From JADJTT01 sp049306275 (GTDB lineage Bacteria > Bacteroidota > Bacteroidia > Chitinophagales > Saprospiraceae), in the NCBI GenBank assembly GCA_049306275.1, contig JBAQQB010000197.1, positions 62,001 through 126,000 on the forward strand: a DNA stretch of 64,000 nt, in the 5' to 3' direction. The position numbers and the translations under genes are program-made. Positions 1 through 8,892 of the stretch are shown here, in pieces. The notes under the pieces were generated by a model. That model did no database searches. It saw nothing but the letters and a program-made list of their open reading frames with translations, and was not told where the DNA came from. How positions within the stretch are numbered: position 1 is the first letter of the stretch; the number at the start of each line of letters is the position of its first letter.

Positions 1-1
1 C

Positions 2-316
2 CTGCTCATGGAAAAAGTCGAGCTCCCGTCCCTCTACTTCACCCACCATCGCGACTGCTTCGTGCGCGACGGTGTCATCTACGCCGACTCCGAATACATC
101 CGCAAGAAACCCGATGAGCGGGTCCAAAGCATGCAGATCCGCTTCCGCACCATCGGCGACATGACCTGCACCGGCGCCACCCTCTCCGACGCCGACACCC
201 TCGAAAAGGTCGTGCAGGAAGTAGCCACCTCCCGCTACACCGAGCGCGGCACCCGCGCCGACGACAAGCGCTCCGAAACGGCGATGGAGGACAGGAAGAA
301 GCAAGGATATTTCTAA
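2..316 (+). CDS. cysD: Sulfate adenylyltransferase subunit 2, C-terminal part (cut by window edge)
   Basis: Only the last 104 residues are visible; the frame is open to the first base, so the start lies outside the window. CysD is the ATP sulfurylase subunit that makes adenosine 5'-phosphosulfate from ATP and sulfate, in a heterodimer with the GTPase CysN. The visible tail has the family's conserved ending: a conserved FVRDG segment, then YTERGTRADDKRSETAMEDR and a final KKQGYF. cysN follows after 74 bp on the same strand, which supports the call. The intergenic gap carries a 15-bp perfect hairpin (334-367). Confidence 0.93.
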   Translation: MLMEKVELPSLYFTHHRDCFVRDGVIYADSEYIRKKPDERVQSMQIRFRTIGDMTCTGATLSDADTLEKVVQEVATSRYTERGTRADDKRSETAMEDRKKQGYF

Positions 317-333
317 GAGTTTATAAGTTTATG

Positions 334-367
334 AGGGTATGAGTTTTTGAAGAAAAACTCATACCCT
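334..367. repeat. Intergenic hairpin with 15-bp perfect stem, cysD-cysN gap
   Basis: Arms AGGGTATGAGTTTTT (334-348) and its exact complement (353-367) enclose a 4-nt loop. The flanks continue with degenerate copies of the word AGTTTATGA and its complement. The element fills most of the gap. It lacks a GC-rich stem with a clean T tract, so it is not a textbook terminator. Its word is shared with the hairpin at 34090-34153, suggesting a repeat family. Confidence 0.75.
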
Positions 368-390
368 TAAAAACTCAAAAACTATTAAAG

Positions 391-1656
391 ATGAACGAAA
401 TCAATTATACCGACATGGAACTCCTGCGCTTCACCACAGCAGGAAGCGTGGACGACGGAAAGAGCACCCTCATCGGAAGGTTGCTGTACGATAGCAAGTC
501 CATTCTGGAAGACCAATATGAAGCGGTGAAACTGAGCAGTGAGCGCAGGGGCGAAACCGAGGTCAACCTGGCCCTGCTGACCGACGGCCTCAAGGCGGAG
601 CGTGAGCAGGGCATCACCATCGATGTGGCCTACCGCTATTTTTCCACCCCGAAGCGCAAGTTCATCATCGCAGATACGCCAGGTCATATCCAGTACACCC
701 GCAATATGGTGACCGGCGCATCCACGGCCAACGTCGCGCTCATTCTGGTGGATGCGCGGCAAGGGGTGGTGGAGCAGACCCGCCGTCACGCCATCATCGC
801 GTCCCTGCTCCAGATTCCACACATGGTGGTCTGCATCAACAAGATGGACCTGGTGAATTACGACGAGGAGAGATATGAGCAGATCCGCTACGAGTTCGAA
901 AGCTTTGCTTCCAAGCTCGACGTGCACGACATTTCTTTTGTGCCTATCTCCGCCCTGCGCGGCGACAATGTGGTAGATCGCTCCGCCAACATGACCTGGT
1001 ATCAGGGCCCCACCCTGATGTACTACCTCGAAAACGTGCACATTGCCAGCGACCACAACTTCATCGACTGCCGCTTCCCTGTGCAGCTGGTGATCCGGCC
1101 CAATACCGACGACTACCACGACTACCGGGGTTATTCCGGACGGGTGGCAGGCGGAATTTTCAAGAAGGGCGACAAGGTGATGTTGCTGCCCAGCGGGTTC
1201 GCGTCCACCATTTCCCGCATCGAAACCTACGACGGTGAGGTGATGGAAGCCTTCCCGCCCATGTCGGTGACCATTTTGCTCGAAAACGACATCGACATCA
1301 GCCGTGGCGATATGATCGTCAGGGAAAACAACATCCCCGAAATCACCCAGGATGTGGACGTGATGATCTGCTGGTTCAACGAGCGGCCGCTGCAACTGAA
1401 CGGGAAATACGCCCTTCGCCACACGACCCAGGAAATGCGCTGCGTGGTGAAAGATATTCGCTATAAATTGGACATCAACACATTGCATAGAAATCTGGTG
1501 GACAAGGAGATCAAGATGAACGACATTGCGCGGATTGCTCTCCGTACTACCAAACCCATTTTCGCCGATTCATACCGCAAGAACCGCATAACCGGGAGCC
1601 TGATCCTGGTCGATGAAGGGACGAACGAAACGGTCGGAGCCGGTATGATCATTTAA
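391..1656 (+). CDS. cysN: Sulfate adenylyltransferase subunit 1 (GTPase CysN)
   Basis: GTPase subunit of ATP sulfurylase, coupling GTP hydrolysis to sulfate adenylylation by CysD. The translational-GTPase motifs are intact: P-loop GSVDDGKS (residues 18-25), DTPGH (95-99), NKMD (150-153) and SAL (187-189), followed by EF-Tu-like beta-barrel domains. At 421 aa it is shorter than the roughly 475 aa enterobacterial protein and has no fused APS kinase. It is the last sulfur-activation gene before a polysaccharide operon that starts 9 bp downstream. Activated sulfate may therefore serve sulfated polysaccharide rather than, or as well as, cysteine synthesis (inference). Confidence 0.95.
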   Translation: MNEINYTDMELLRFTTAGSVDDGKSTLIGRLLYDSKSILEDQYEAVKLSSERRGETEVNLALLTDGLKAEREQGITIDVAYRYFSTPKRKFIIADTPGHIQYTRNMVTGASTANVALILVDARQGVVEQTRRHAIIASLLQIPHMVVCINKMDLVNYDEERYEQIRYEFESFASKLDVHDISFVPISALRGDNVVDRSANMTWYQGPTLMYYLENVHIASDHNFIDCRFPVQLVIRPNTDDYHDYRGYSGRVAGGIFKKGDKVMLLPSGFASTISRIETYDGEVMEAFPPMSVTILLENDIDISRGDMIVRENNIPEITQDVDVMICWFNERPLQLNGKYALRHTTQEMRCVVKDIRYKLDINTLHRNLVDKEIKMNDIARIALRTTKPIFADSYRKNRITGSLILVDEGTNETVGAGMII

Positions 1657-1665
1657 CAGCCAACT

Positions 1666-2709
1666 ATGAGGATACTGATCACGGGCGCCGCCGGATTCAT
1701 CGGATATCATTTTGCGGAAAAACTCCTCCGGCAAACCGGCTGGGATGTGGTGGGGATCGACAACCTCAACGATTACTACGATCCTGCGCTGAAAGCCGCC
1801 CGCCTGCGCAATCTGGGCATTTCCGATCCGCATCACCGGCAGCTCAGCACGGTGCATCCCCGCTTTCGCTTTTTTCACATGGATGTGGAAAAGGGAGAGG
1901 AAATCGACCAGTTGTTCGCGGAATTCCGTTTCGACGTTTGCGTACATCTCGCCGCCCAGGCCGGGGTACGCTACAGCCTCGACCATCCGAAGCCCTATGT
2001 GCAGACCAACGTCGCAGGTTTCCTGAACATCCTGGAAGCCGCCCGGCGTCGCAGCCTGAAGCATCTGGTCTATGCCAGCAGTTCCAGTGTGTACGGGCAG
2101 AATAAAAAAACGCCCTTCTCGCCTTCCGATGCGGTCGATCACCCCGTGAGTTTGTACGCGGCGACCAAACGTGCCAACGAGCTCATGGCGCATACCTACA
2201 GCCATTTGTTCGGCATACCCACCACCGGCCTGCGGTTTTTTACCGTCTATGGTCCAATGGGCAGGCCGGATATGGCCTACTTCCAGTTCACCAAGAGCAT
2301 TTTGGAAGGGAAGCCCATCAAGGTTTTCAACCATGGGCAGATGCGGCGGGATTTTACCTATATCGACGATATCACCGAAGCGATGTTCCGGCTCGTCGGC
2401 AAGCCGCCCATCGGATTTTACGACCCTTTGGCAGACGGCATGGCGCCCGATCAATCAGACGCGCCTTTCGCCATTTACAACATAGGCAACCACCAGCCCG
2501 TCCGTTTGCTCCACTTCATCCGTATCATTGAGGAGGCTCTCGGGAAAAAGGCGGAGATCGAATTCCAGCCCATGCAGCCCGGCGACCTGGAAGAAACCTA
2601 CGCCGATATCAGCGGATTGCAGGATCTCGTGGGGTTTCATCCATCCACCCCCCTGGAGGAAGGCCTTCCCCGGTTTGTGGAATGGTTCCGCTCGTTTTAT
2701 AACCAGTAA
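1666..2709 (+). CDS. UDP-glucuronate 4-epimerase (NAD-dependent epimerase/dehydratase)
   Basis: Extended short-chain dehydrogenase of 347 aa that would interconvert UDP-glucuronate and UDP-galacturonate for surface polysaccharide. The NAD-binding GAAGFIG motif is at residues 7-13. The catalytic serine lies in the SSSS run (138-141) and the YxxxK pair is Y164/K168. The segments FTVYGPMGRPDMAYFQF and MRRDFTYIDDI, together with the length, match the GlcA-epimerase (CapI/LpsL) branch rather than GalE. It lies 9 bp after cysN and 9 bp before wecB, so it is very likely cotranscribed. A related UDP-sugar specificity cannot be excluded. Confidence 0.85.
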   Translation: MRILITGAAGFIGYHFAEKLLRQTGWDVVGIDNLNDYYDPALKAARLRNLGISDPHHRQLSTVHPRFRFFHMDVEKGEEIDQLFAEFRFDVCVHLAAQAGVRYSLDHPKPYVQTNVAGFLNILEAARRRSLKHLVYASSSSVYGQNKKTPFSPSDAVDHPVSLYAATKRANELMAHTYSHLFGIPTTGLRFFTVYGPMGRPDMAYFQFTKSILEGKPIKVFNHGQMRRDFTYIDDITEAMFRLVGKPPIGFYDPLADGMAPDQSDAPFAIYNIGNHQPVRLLHFIRIIEEALGKKAEIEFQPMQPGDLEETYADISGLQDLVGFHPSTPLEEGLPRFVEWFRSFYNQ

Positions 2710-2718
2710 TGCCTGCGC

Positions 2719-3813
2719 ATGAAAATCCTGAATGTGGTTGGCGCCCGTCCCAATTTCATGAAGGTGGCACCCTTGCACAGGGCTTTTTCCAGCCGGAGCG
2801 GCGTGGTCTCAAAAATTGTGCACACAGGGCAGCACTATGATGACCGGATGAGCGACATCTTTTTCAGGCAGTTGGATCTTCCCCAGCCTGATTTTTTTCT
2901 TGGCGTGAGCGGCGGAACACAAACACAGCAAATAGCCAGGATCATGCTGGCCTTTGAGCAGGTGCTGGCACAGGAACGCCCCGACCGCGTGGTGGTGGTG
3001 GGCGATGTGAATTCCACCCTGGCCTGCGCCCTCGCTGCCGCTCAATCCGGCGTGCCGGTGGCCCACGTGGAAGCCGGCCTGCGCAGCGGCGACCCGGAGA
3101 TGCCCGAAGAGATCAACCGCATCCTGACCGACCGCCTTTCCGATCACCTATTCGTCACCGAACAGGCCGGGACGGACAACCTGCTCAAGGAGGGTATTCC
3201 CCAGGAAAGAATACACCTGGTGGGCAATGTCATGATCGATACCCTGGTTTCAAACGTAGAAAAAGCGCGGAGGCTCGGCAACCTGCGGGCGCTGGACCTG
3301 GACCCCGGCCATTACGCGCTCATGACCATGCACCGCCCCTCAAACGTCGACCGCCTGGAAGGTTTGCTGGCGATTACGGCGATCATGGAGAAAGTGGCTG
3401 CGCATCACCCCATTGTCTTTCCAGTTCATCCCCACACCAAAAAGCGTGCTCTGGAGCAGGGGCTTTGGGAGAAATGGCGCAATATCGCAGGACTGACGCT
3501 GCTGGAGCCCCAAGGGTACCTGGAATTCCTCAACCTCTTGCTGCATGCTTTTCTGGTCATTACCGACTCGGGAGGCGTTCAGGAGGAAACCACTTACCTC
3601 GGCGTGCCCTGTTTTACATTTCGAAAAACGACAGAACGCCCGGTCACGGTGACCCTTGGCGCCAACGAGCTGTTCAGGGAACTGGACCCGGAAAAAGTGT
3701 ACGCGCGGTTTCTGGAATTACTCGCCGGCAAGGGCAAACAGAGCGCCATCCCGCCGCTTTGGGACGGAAAGGCCGCTGATCGGATCGCTTCGATTTTGCT
3801 GGGCGAAGAGTGA
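2719..3813 (+). CDS. wecB: UDP-N-acetylglucosamine 2-epimerase (non-hydrolysing)
   Basis: GT-B fold epimerase of 364 aa converting UDP-GlcNAc to UDP-ManNAc. The N-terminus VVGARPNFMKVAPLHRAF, the HTGQHYD motif, the MHRPSNVD segment and the DSGGVQEE loop near the C-terminus are all family hallmarks. No UDP-ManNAc dehydrogenase (wecC) is visible, so further processing must happen elsewhere or ManNAc is used directly. It sits within the polysaccharide operon with 9-bp and 18-bp gaps on either side. Confidence 0.93.
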   Translation: MKILNVVGARPNFMKVAPLHRAFSSRSGVVSKIVHTGQHYDDRMSDIFFRQLDLPQPDFFLGVSGGTQTQQIARIMLAFEQVLAQERPDRVVVVGDVNSTLACALAAAQSGVPVAHVEAGLRSGDPEMPEEINRILTDRLSDHLFVTEQAGTDNLLKEGIPQERIHLVGNVMIDTLVSNVEKARRLGNLRALDLDPGHYALMTMHRPSNVDRLEGLLAITAIMEKVAAHHPIVFPVHPHTKKRALEQGLWEKWRNIAGLTLLEPQGYLEFLNLLLHAFLVITDSGGVQEETTYLGVPCFTFRKTTERPVTVTLGANELFRELDPEKVYARFLELLAGKGKQSAIPPLWDGKAADRIASILLGEE

Positions 3814-3831
3814 TACGTACTTTTACCATTT

Positions 3832-4575
3832 ATGAGCATCTCTATCATAACCGTTTCGTTCAACTGCCGCGACACGCTGCGAGACACCATCGAAAGCGTG
3901 CTGGCGCAGTCTGTCGCGGCCGAGCACATCATCATCGATGGGGGGTCGACCGACGGAACGATTGACATGTTGCGCGGATACGGGAACAAGCTGGCCAAGG
4001 TGGTTTCCGAGCCCGACGAAGGTATCTACGACGCGATGAACAAAGGCATCCGTCTTGCCACCGGCGATGTGATCGGCATCCTGAACGCCGACGATTTTTA
4101 CAGCCATGGGGAGGTGTTGCACAAGGTTTTGTCCGTTTTTTCGGAAAAGGGAGTAGATTCGGCTTATGGAGACCTGGAGTACGTGGATCCCGTGCAGACG
4201 AGCAAGGTGGTGCGCAGCTGGAAAGCCGGAACCTATCAACCCGGCGATTTTTTGCTGGGCTGGATGCCGCCGCATCCGACCTTTTTTGTACGGAAAGCGG
4301 TTTATGAAAAATACGGCCTTTACCGGCCGGATTTTTTCAGTGCGGGCGACTACGAAATGATGCTCCGCCTGATGTATAAACACCGCATCTCTGCGGCATA
4401 CATCCCCGAGGTGTTGGTGCGCATGCGGGCAGGGGGGGTAAGCAACAGCAGCATCCGGCGCAGGCTGGAGGCCAACCGGGAAGACCGGCGGGCCTGGAAG
4501 GTCAACGGCATCCGGGCGCCGTTCTATACGACAATACTCAAGCCGCTCCGCAAGGTCGGCCAGTTTATTAAATAA
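3832..4575 (+). CDS. Glycosyltransferase family 2
   Basis: Soluble GT-A glycosyltransferase of 247 aa. Visible features are the N-terminal SIITVSFNCRDTLRDTIESV strand and helix, the IIDGGSTDGT nucleotide-binding loop, the EPDEGIYDAMNKG segment typical of WcaA-like enzymes, and an ADD metal-binding motif (NADDFY). An HPTFF segment and a GDYEMMLRL acceptor-side acid follow. There are no membrane helices. It probably adds one sugar to the lipid-linked repeat unit; donor and linkage cannot be read from sequence. It is 6 bp upstream of gmd. Confidence 0.88.
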   Translation: MSISIITVSFNCRDTLRDTIESVLAQSVAAEHIIIDGGSTDGTIDMLRGYGNKLAKVVSEPDEGIYDAMNKGIRLATGDVIGILNADDFYSHGEVLHKVLSVFSEKGVDSAYGDLEYVDPVQTSKVVRSWKAGTYQPGDFLLGWMPPHPTFFVRKAVYEKYGLYRPDFFSAGDYEMMLRLMYKHRISAAYIPEVLVRMRAGGVSNSSIRRRLEANREDRRAWKVNGIRAPFYTTILKPLRKVGQFIK

Positions 4576-4581
4576 TTTTCC

Positions 4582-5694
4582 ATGAAAAAAGCGCTCATCA
4601 CAGGCGTAACGGGGCAGGACGGCGCCTATTTATCCGAATTCCTGCTCAAGAAAGGGTACGAGGTGCACGGCATCAAGCGCCGCAGCTCCTTGTTCAATAC
4701 CGAACGGGTCGATGGGATTTACGAAGACCCCCATATCGACAACCGCCATTTCATTCTGCATTACGGCGACCTCACCGACTCTACCAACCTGATCCGCATT
4801 ATTCAGGAGGTGCAGCCCGACGAGATATACAACCTCGGCGCCATGTCGCACGTAAAGGTGAGCTTTGAAATGCCCGAGTACACCGCCGACGTCGACGCGC
4901 TGGGGGCCCTTCGGCTCCTGGAGGCCATCCGCATACTGGGGCTTTCGAAAAAGACCCGCTACTACCAGGCCTCGACCTCCGAGCTGTACGGCCTGGTGCA
5001 GGAAATACCACAGTCGGAGCGCACGCCTTTCTACCCTCGGTCGCCTTACGCCGTGGCCAAGCTCTACGCCTACTGGATCACGGTCAACTACCGGGAGGCC
5101 TACGGCCTTTTTGCGGCCAATGGCATCCTCTTCAACCACGAAAGCCCGCTGAGAGGCGAGACCTTCGTGACCCGGAAGATCACCCGGGCTGTGGCCAAGA
5201 TCGGGCTGGGACTTCAGGACAAGGTCTTCCTGGGCAATCTCAATGCAGAGCGCGACTGGGGGCATACCAGAGACTTCATCGAAGCCATGTGGCTCATGTT
5301 GCAGCGCGACGAACCCGAAGATTTCGTCATCGCCACCGGCACGAAGGTCACTGTCCGGGAATTTGCCATCAAAGCGTTCCGGGAAATCGGCGTCGAGCTG
5401 GAATTCCGCGGGAGCGGCTCGGAGGAGAAGGGCTTTGTGGCGGCCTCCGCCAACCCTGAATTTTCACTCCCGATTGGCAAGGAAGTGCTGGCGGTCGACC
5501 CCCTCTACTACCGCCCCACCGAAGTGGAACTGCTGATCGGCGACCCTACGAAGGCGAAGGAAAAACTGGGCTGGCAGCCCCGGCATACGCTCGACGACCT
5601 GGTGAAGGAAATGGTCGAGTCCGACATAGCATTGTTCCGGCGCAACCAGTATTTAAAGAATGCCGGCTTCAACATCAAAAACGAATTTGAATAG
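4582..5694 (+). CDS. gmd: GDP-mannose 4,6-dehydratase
   Basis: First step of GDP-L-fucose synthesis: GDP-mannose to GDP-4-keto-6-deoxymannose. The 370-aa protein has the NADP-binding TGVTGQDGAYL motif, GIKRRSS (the R-R-S-S contact to the NADP phosphate), TSELYG, and the catalytic tyrosine and lysine in SPYAVAKLYAYW. The conserved FNHESPLRGETFVTRKI segment is also present. It is followed 7 bp later by fcl and then manC, giving the full route from mannose-1-phosphate to GDP-fucose. Confidence 0.97.
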   Translation: MKKALITGVTGQDGAYLSEFLLKKGYEVHGIKRRSSLFNTERVDGIYEDPHIDNRHFILHYGDLTDSTNLIRIIQEVQPDEIYNLGAMSHVKVSFEMPEYTADVDALGALRLLEAIRILGLSKKTRYYQASTSELYGLVQEIPQSERTPFYPRSPYAVAKLYAYWITVNYREAYGLFAANGILFNHESPLRGETFVTRKITRAVAKIGLGLQDKVFLGNLNAERDWGHTRDFIEAMWLMLQRDEPEDFVIATGTKVTVREFAIKAFREIGVELEFRGSGSEEKGFVAASANPEFSLPIGKEVLAVDPLYYRPTEVELLIGDPTKAKEKLGWQPRHTLDDLVKEMVESDIALFRRNQYLKNAGFNIKNEFE

Positions 5695-5701
5695 ACAAGA
5701 T

Positions 5702-6634
5702 ATGCGGCCAAGCGACAAGATCTATGTAGCAGGACACAACGGCATGGTGGGCTCGGCCATCGTCCGCAAACTGCGGCGCGAAGGGTTCGAAAACCTGGCG
5801 CTGCGCACTTCCCGGGAGCTCGATTTGCGCAACCAGCAGGCGGTAAACGAGTTTTTTGCGGCGGAAAAACCCCAATACGTCTTTCTCGCAGCCGCAAAAG
5901 TAGGGGGCATCCTGGCCAACGACACCTACCGCGGGAATTTCATCTACGAAAACCTCATGATTGAGTGCAATGTGATCCATGCCGCCTACCAGCACGGGGT
6001 CAAAAAGCTGCTTTTCCTGGGGTCTTCCTGTATTTACCCCAAAATGGCTCCCCAGCCCCTGAAGGAAGAATACCTGCTGACGGGCTTGCTGGAGCCCACC
6101 AATCAGCCATATGCCATCGCCAAGATTGCGGGAATCGAGATGTGTAATGCCTACCGGGCACAATACAATTGCGACTTTATCTCCGTGATGCCCACCAATC
6201 TCTACGGTCCTAACGACAACTTCGATCTGGAGACCTCCCATGTGTTGCCGGCTTTGCTGCGCAAATTTCACGAAGCCAAAAAATACCACGAGCCCTCTGT
6301 GACCCTTTGGGGATCGGGCACGCCCCTGAGGGAGTTCCTGCATGTCGACGACCTGGCCGACGCCTGTTTCTACCTCATGCAGACCTACAACGAGCCGGGC
6401 CTGATCAACATAGGAACGGGAGAAGATATTGCCATCAAGGACCTCGCCCTGCTCATCAAGAATATTGTGGGCTACGGAGGCGCCATCGAACACGACCTCT
6501 CCAAGCCCGATGGCACGCCCCGCAAACTGCTGGATGTGAGCAAGCTGGCCAAGGCCGGCTGGAAGGCCAAAATACCACTGAAAGAAGGCATCAGAGGCGT
6601 ATACGAAGGATTGAAAAACGAACCCTGGTACTGA
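5702..6634 (+). CDS. fcl: GDP-L-fucose synthase
   Basis: Bifunctional epimerase/reductase finishing GDP-L-fucose, 310 aa. The Rossmann motif GHNGMVGSAIVRKL is at the N-terminus. GSSCIYPK carries the catalytic Ser/Cys, and YAIAKIAG carries the YxxxK pair. The PTNLYGPNDNFD substrate segment is conserved. The ATG at 5702 was chosen because upstream codons overlap the end of gmd and add no family sequence. The stop codon overlaps the manC start (ATGA), indicating translational coupling. Confidence 0.96.
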   Translation: MRPSDKIYVAGHNGMVGSAIVRKLRREGFENLALRTSRELDLRNQQAVNEFFAAEKPQYVFLAAAKVGGILANDTYRGNFIYENLMIECNVIHAAYQHGVKKLLFLGSSCIYPKMAPQPLKEEYLLTGLLEPTNQPYAIAKIAGIEMCNAYRAQYNCDFISVMPTNLYGPNDNFDLETSHVLPALLRKFHEAKKYHEPSVTLWGSGTPLREFLHVDDLADACFYLMQTYNEPGLINIGTGEDIAIKDLALLIKNIVGYGGAIEHDLSKPDGTPRKLLDVSKLAKAGWKAKIPLKEGIRGVYEGLKNEPWY

Positions 6635-7710
6635 TGAACCATACCTATGTAGCTATCATGGCGGGGGGAGTGGGGAGCCGCTTCTGGCCCGCCAGCCGCA
6701 CCGAGCGGCCCAAACAATTCCTGGACATTCTAGGGGTGGGGAAATCCTTGCTGCGCCTCACTTTCGAACGCTTTTTGAACCTGTGTCCCGCCGGCCACAT
6801 TTTTATCGTCACCAACCGCCAATACCGCGATCTGGTGCTGGAGCACCTGCCAGAACTGGATCCCAGCCAGGTGCTCTGCGAGCCTTCGCGCAACAATACC
6901 GCCCCTTGCATCGCCTATGCGGCATTCCGGATCAACGCCATCGATCCCGATGCCAACCTGATCGTCGCTCCCTCCGATCACGTCATTCTCGACCAGGCAA
7001 CTTTTCTCAAGACCGTTCAACAAGGCCTGGATTTTACCGCGAAAGAAGAGGCCCTGCTCACCCTCGGCATCCGTCCCACCCGGCCCGATACGGGGTACGG
7101 ATATATCCGTTATGAGAGCGCGGAGGCGGCGCCTGGCATACACCCGGTGGCGCAGTTTACGGAAAAACCGGGCAAGGAAAAGGCAAGCGCCTTTTTAGCC
7201 AGCGGCGATTACCTCTGGAACGCGGGTATTTTCCTGTGGCGCACAGCAGTTGTACTCCGCGCTTTTCAGCAACACGCTGCAGCGATTCACGAGATATTGG
7301 GGTGTGAACCGGAGGTTTACAACACGCCGGGCGAGCAGGCCTTCATCGACCGGCAGTACCCTTTGACGCCCAACATTTCCGTCGACTTCGCCATCATGGA
7401 AAAGGCTTCGAACGTCTTTGTCATGCCCTCCTCTTTTGGATGGTCGGACCTGGGCACCTGGGCCTCCCTGCACGAAGAATCGCCAAAAGACGAGGACGGG
7501 AATGTGGTGCAGGGAAAAAAAGTAGTGCTGAAGAACGTAGCGGGCTCTCTGATCCGCGTACCGGCTGAAAAAATAGTCGTCATAAAGGGCCTGGAAGACT
7601 ATATCGTCGTAGACGAAGGAGACATCCTCATCATTTACCCCAAATCCGAAGAACAGGAGATCAAGCAAGTGACGGAGGAGATACGCCGCCGTTTTGGAAC
7701 AGCGTACTAA
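6634..7710 (+). CDS. manC: Mannose-1-phosphate guanylyltransferase
   Basis: Makes GDP-mannose from mannose-1-phosphate and GTP, feeding Gmd and Fcl. The nucleotidyltransferase signature AIMAGGVGSRFWPASR with the following PKQF lies at the N-terminus. VAPSDHVI and the later FTEKPGKEKA and WNAGIF blocks are also conserved. At 358 aa it has only the pyrophosphorylase and left-handed helix part; the C-terminal phosphomannose isomerase of bifunctional ManC/AlgA is missing. The ATG at 6634 overlaps the fcl stop; longer upstream reading in this frame is antisense-like noise inside fcl. Confidence 0.94.
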   Translation: MNHTYVAIMAGGVGSRFWPASRTERPKQFLDILGVGKSLLRLTFERFLNLCPAGHIFIVTNRQYRDLVLEHLPELDPSQVLCEPSRNNTAPCIAYAAFRINAIDPDANLIVAPSDHVILDQATFLKTVQQGLDFTAKEEALLTLGIRPTRPDTGYGYIRYESAEAAPGIHPVAQFTEKPGKEKASAFLASGDYLWNAGIFLWRTAVVLRAFQQHAAAIHEILGCEPEVYNTPGEQAFIDRQYPLTPNISVDFAIMEKASNVFVMPSSFGWSDLGTWASLHEESPKDEDGNVVQGKKVVLKNVAGSLIRVPAEKIVVIKGLEDYIVVDEGDILIIYPKSEEQEIKQVTEEIRRRFGTAY

Positions 7711-7719
7711 TAAATCAAA

Positions 7720-8892
7720 TTGTTGAAGCAACTGCCGAAAACAATAGCCCTTGTCGCCAACACGAGTTGGAACCTCGTGCATTTCCGGTACTCCCTGGCA
7801 GAACGGCTTCAGGAGAGAGGCTACCGCGTGCTGGCTATCGCGCCGCCGGGACCTTACTCCCAAAAGCTCCAGACCTTTCCCTTTTCCCGTTATTACCCCT
7901 GGACCCGCCTGAAAGCCCATGGCCGCAATGCCGTGGAAGAATGGCTGGCGATGCGTGAGTTGCGCCAGCTTTACAAGACCCTGGCGCCTGATCTGGCGCT
8001 TCATTTCACCATTAAACCCAATTTGTATGGTTCCTGGGCAGCCCGGCGCCTGGGCATTCCGTCCATCAGCACCATCACCGGCCTGGGTTATCCCTTTTTG
8101 CACCCCGAGGGAAGCAGCAGGGCTGTTCCCTACCTCTACCGCAACGCCCTTCGCGGATCGTCTGCTGTTGTTTTTCAGAACGAAGACGACCATGCCCTGT
8201 TTTTGCAGAGAAAGCTGGTCGACCCCGGGAAGGCCCGCCTGATCCGCGGTTCGGGGGTCGACACCCGTTTTTTTCAACCACAAGAAGGGGCTTTTGCCGG
8301 CGGGCGGCCCTTCACCTTTTTCTTCGCGGGGAGGTTGCTGCGGGACAAGGGCATTCTGGAATACCTGGAAGCAGGGCGCCGATTGGCGGAGTTTTATCCA
8401 ACGATCAATTGCTGGATTGCCGGAGAGCTTGAGCCTGAAAACCCGGCGGCCCTCAGCCAGGCGCAGCTGGAGCCCTACTTCTCTCACCCGGCCTTCCATT
8501 ACTGGGGATTTCAGGAAGACATCCGCCCGCTAATGGCCCGCTCGGATGTCTTCGTGTTGCCATCGTACCGGGAGGGCATCCCCCGGGCGGTGCTGGAAGC
8601 CATGGCGATGGGAAAGCCGGTCATTACCACCGAAGCGGCGGGTTGCAAGGAAACGGTAGCGCATGGAGAGAATGGATTCCTCGTGCCGGTGGGGAATGTC
8701 CAGGCCCTGTTTGGGGCCATGGTGGAAATGATGGAAATGGGAAGACCCGTTTTGAGCAAAATGGGCGAAAGAAGCAGGGAAAGAGCCATTGCCCAATTCG
8801 ACATACAAGCCATCAACCAGCAATTTCTGGACCTGGTAGAACAGTTACTGGCCTATGGGATCGCAGCGCGCGCAAGTTCAATCGTACTTTGA
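7720..8892 (+). CDS. Glycosyltransferase family 4
   Basis: GT-B enzyme of about 390 aa starting at a TTG codon (7720 or 7723), 9 bp after manC. The N-terminal half carries LHFTIKPNLYGSWAARRLG and ITGLGYPFL, typical of WbpX/PglA-like GT4 enzymes of polysaccharide loci. The C-terminal half has FAGRLLRDKGI and the nucleotide-sugar motif REGIPRAVLEAMAMGKPVI (the E-x7-E element). It probably adds a sugar to the lipid-linked oligosaccharide on the cytoplasmic face; the sugar is unknown. Its last 38 bp overlap the next gene. Confidence 0.88.
   Translation: MLKQLPKTIALVANTSWNLVHFRYSLAERLQERGYRVLAIAPPGPYSQKLQTFPFSRYYPWTRLKAHGRNAVEEWLAMRELRQLYKTLAPDLALHFTIKPNLYGSWAARRLGIPSISTITGLGYPFLHPEGSSRAVPYLYRNALRGSSAVVFQNEDDHALFLQRKLVDPGKARLIRGSGVDTRFFQPQEGAFAGGRPFTFFFAGRLLRDKGILEYLEAGRRLAEFYPTINCWIAGELEPENPAALSQAQLEPYFSHPAFHYWGFQEDIRPLMARSDVFVLPSYREGIPRAVLEAMAMGKPVITTEAAGCKETVAHGENGFLVPVGNVQALFGAMVEMMEMGRPVLSKMGERSRERAIAQFDIQAINQQFLDLVEQLLAYGIAARASSIVL

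Noticed and set aside
385..1488. A 367-aa minus-strand frame opposite cysN
   Set aside because: Histidine-, valine- and glycine-rich translation with no domain, fully inside cysN; a mirror of its codon pattern.
5660..5701. Earlier ATG for fcl inside the end of gmd
   Set aside because: The added 14 residues are the gmd tail in another frame; the family starts at MRPSDKIYVAGHNG.
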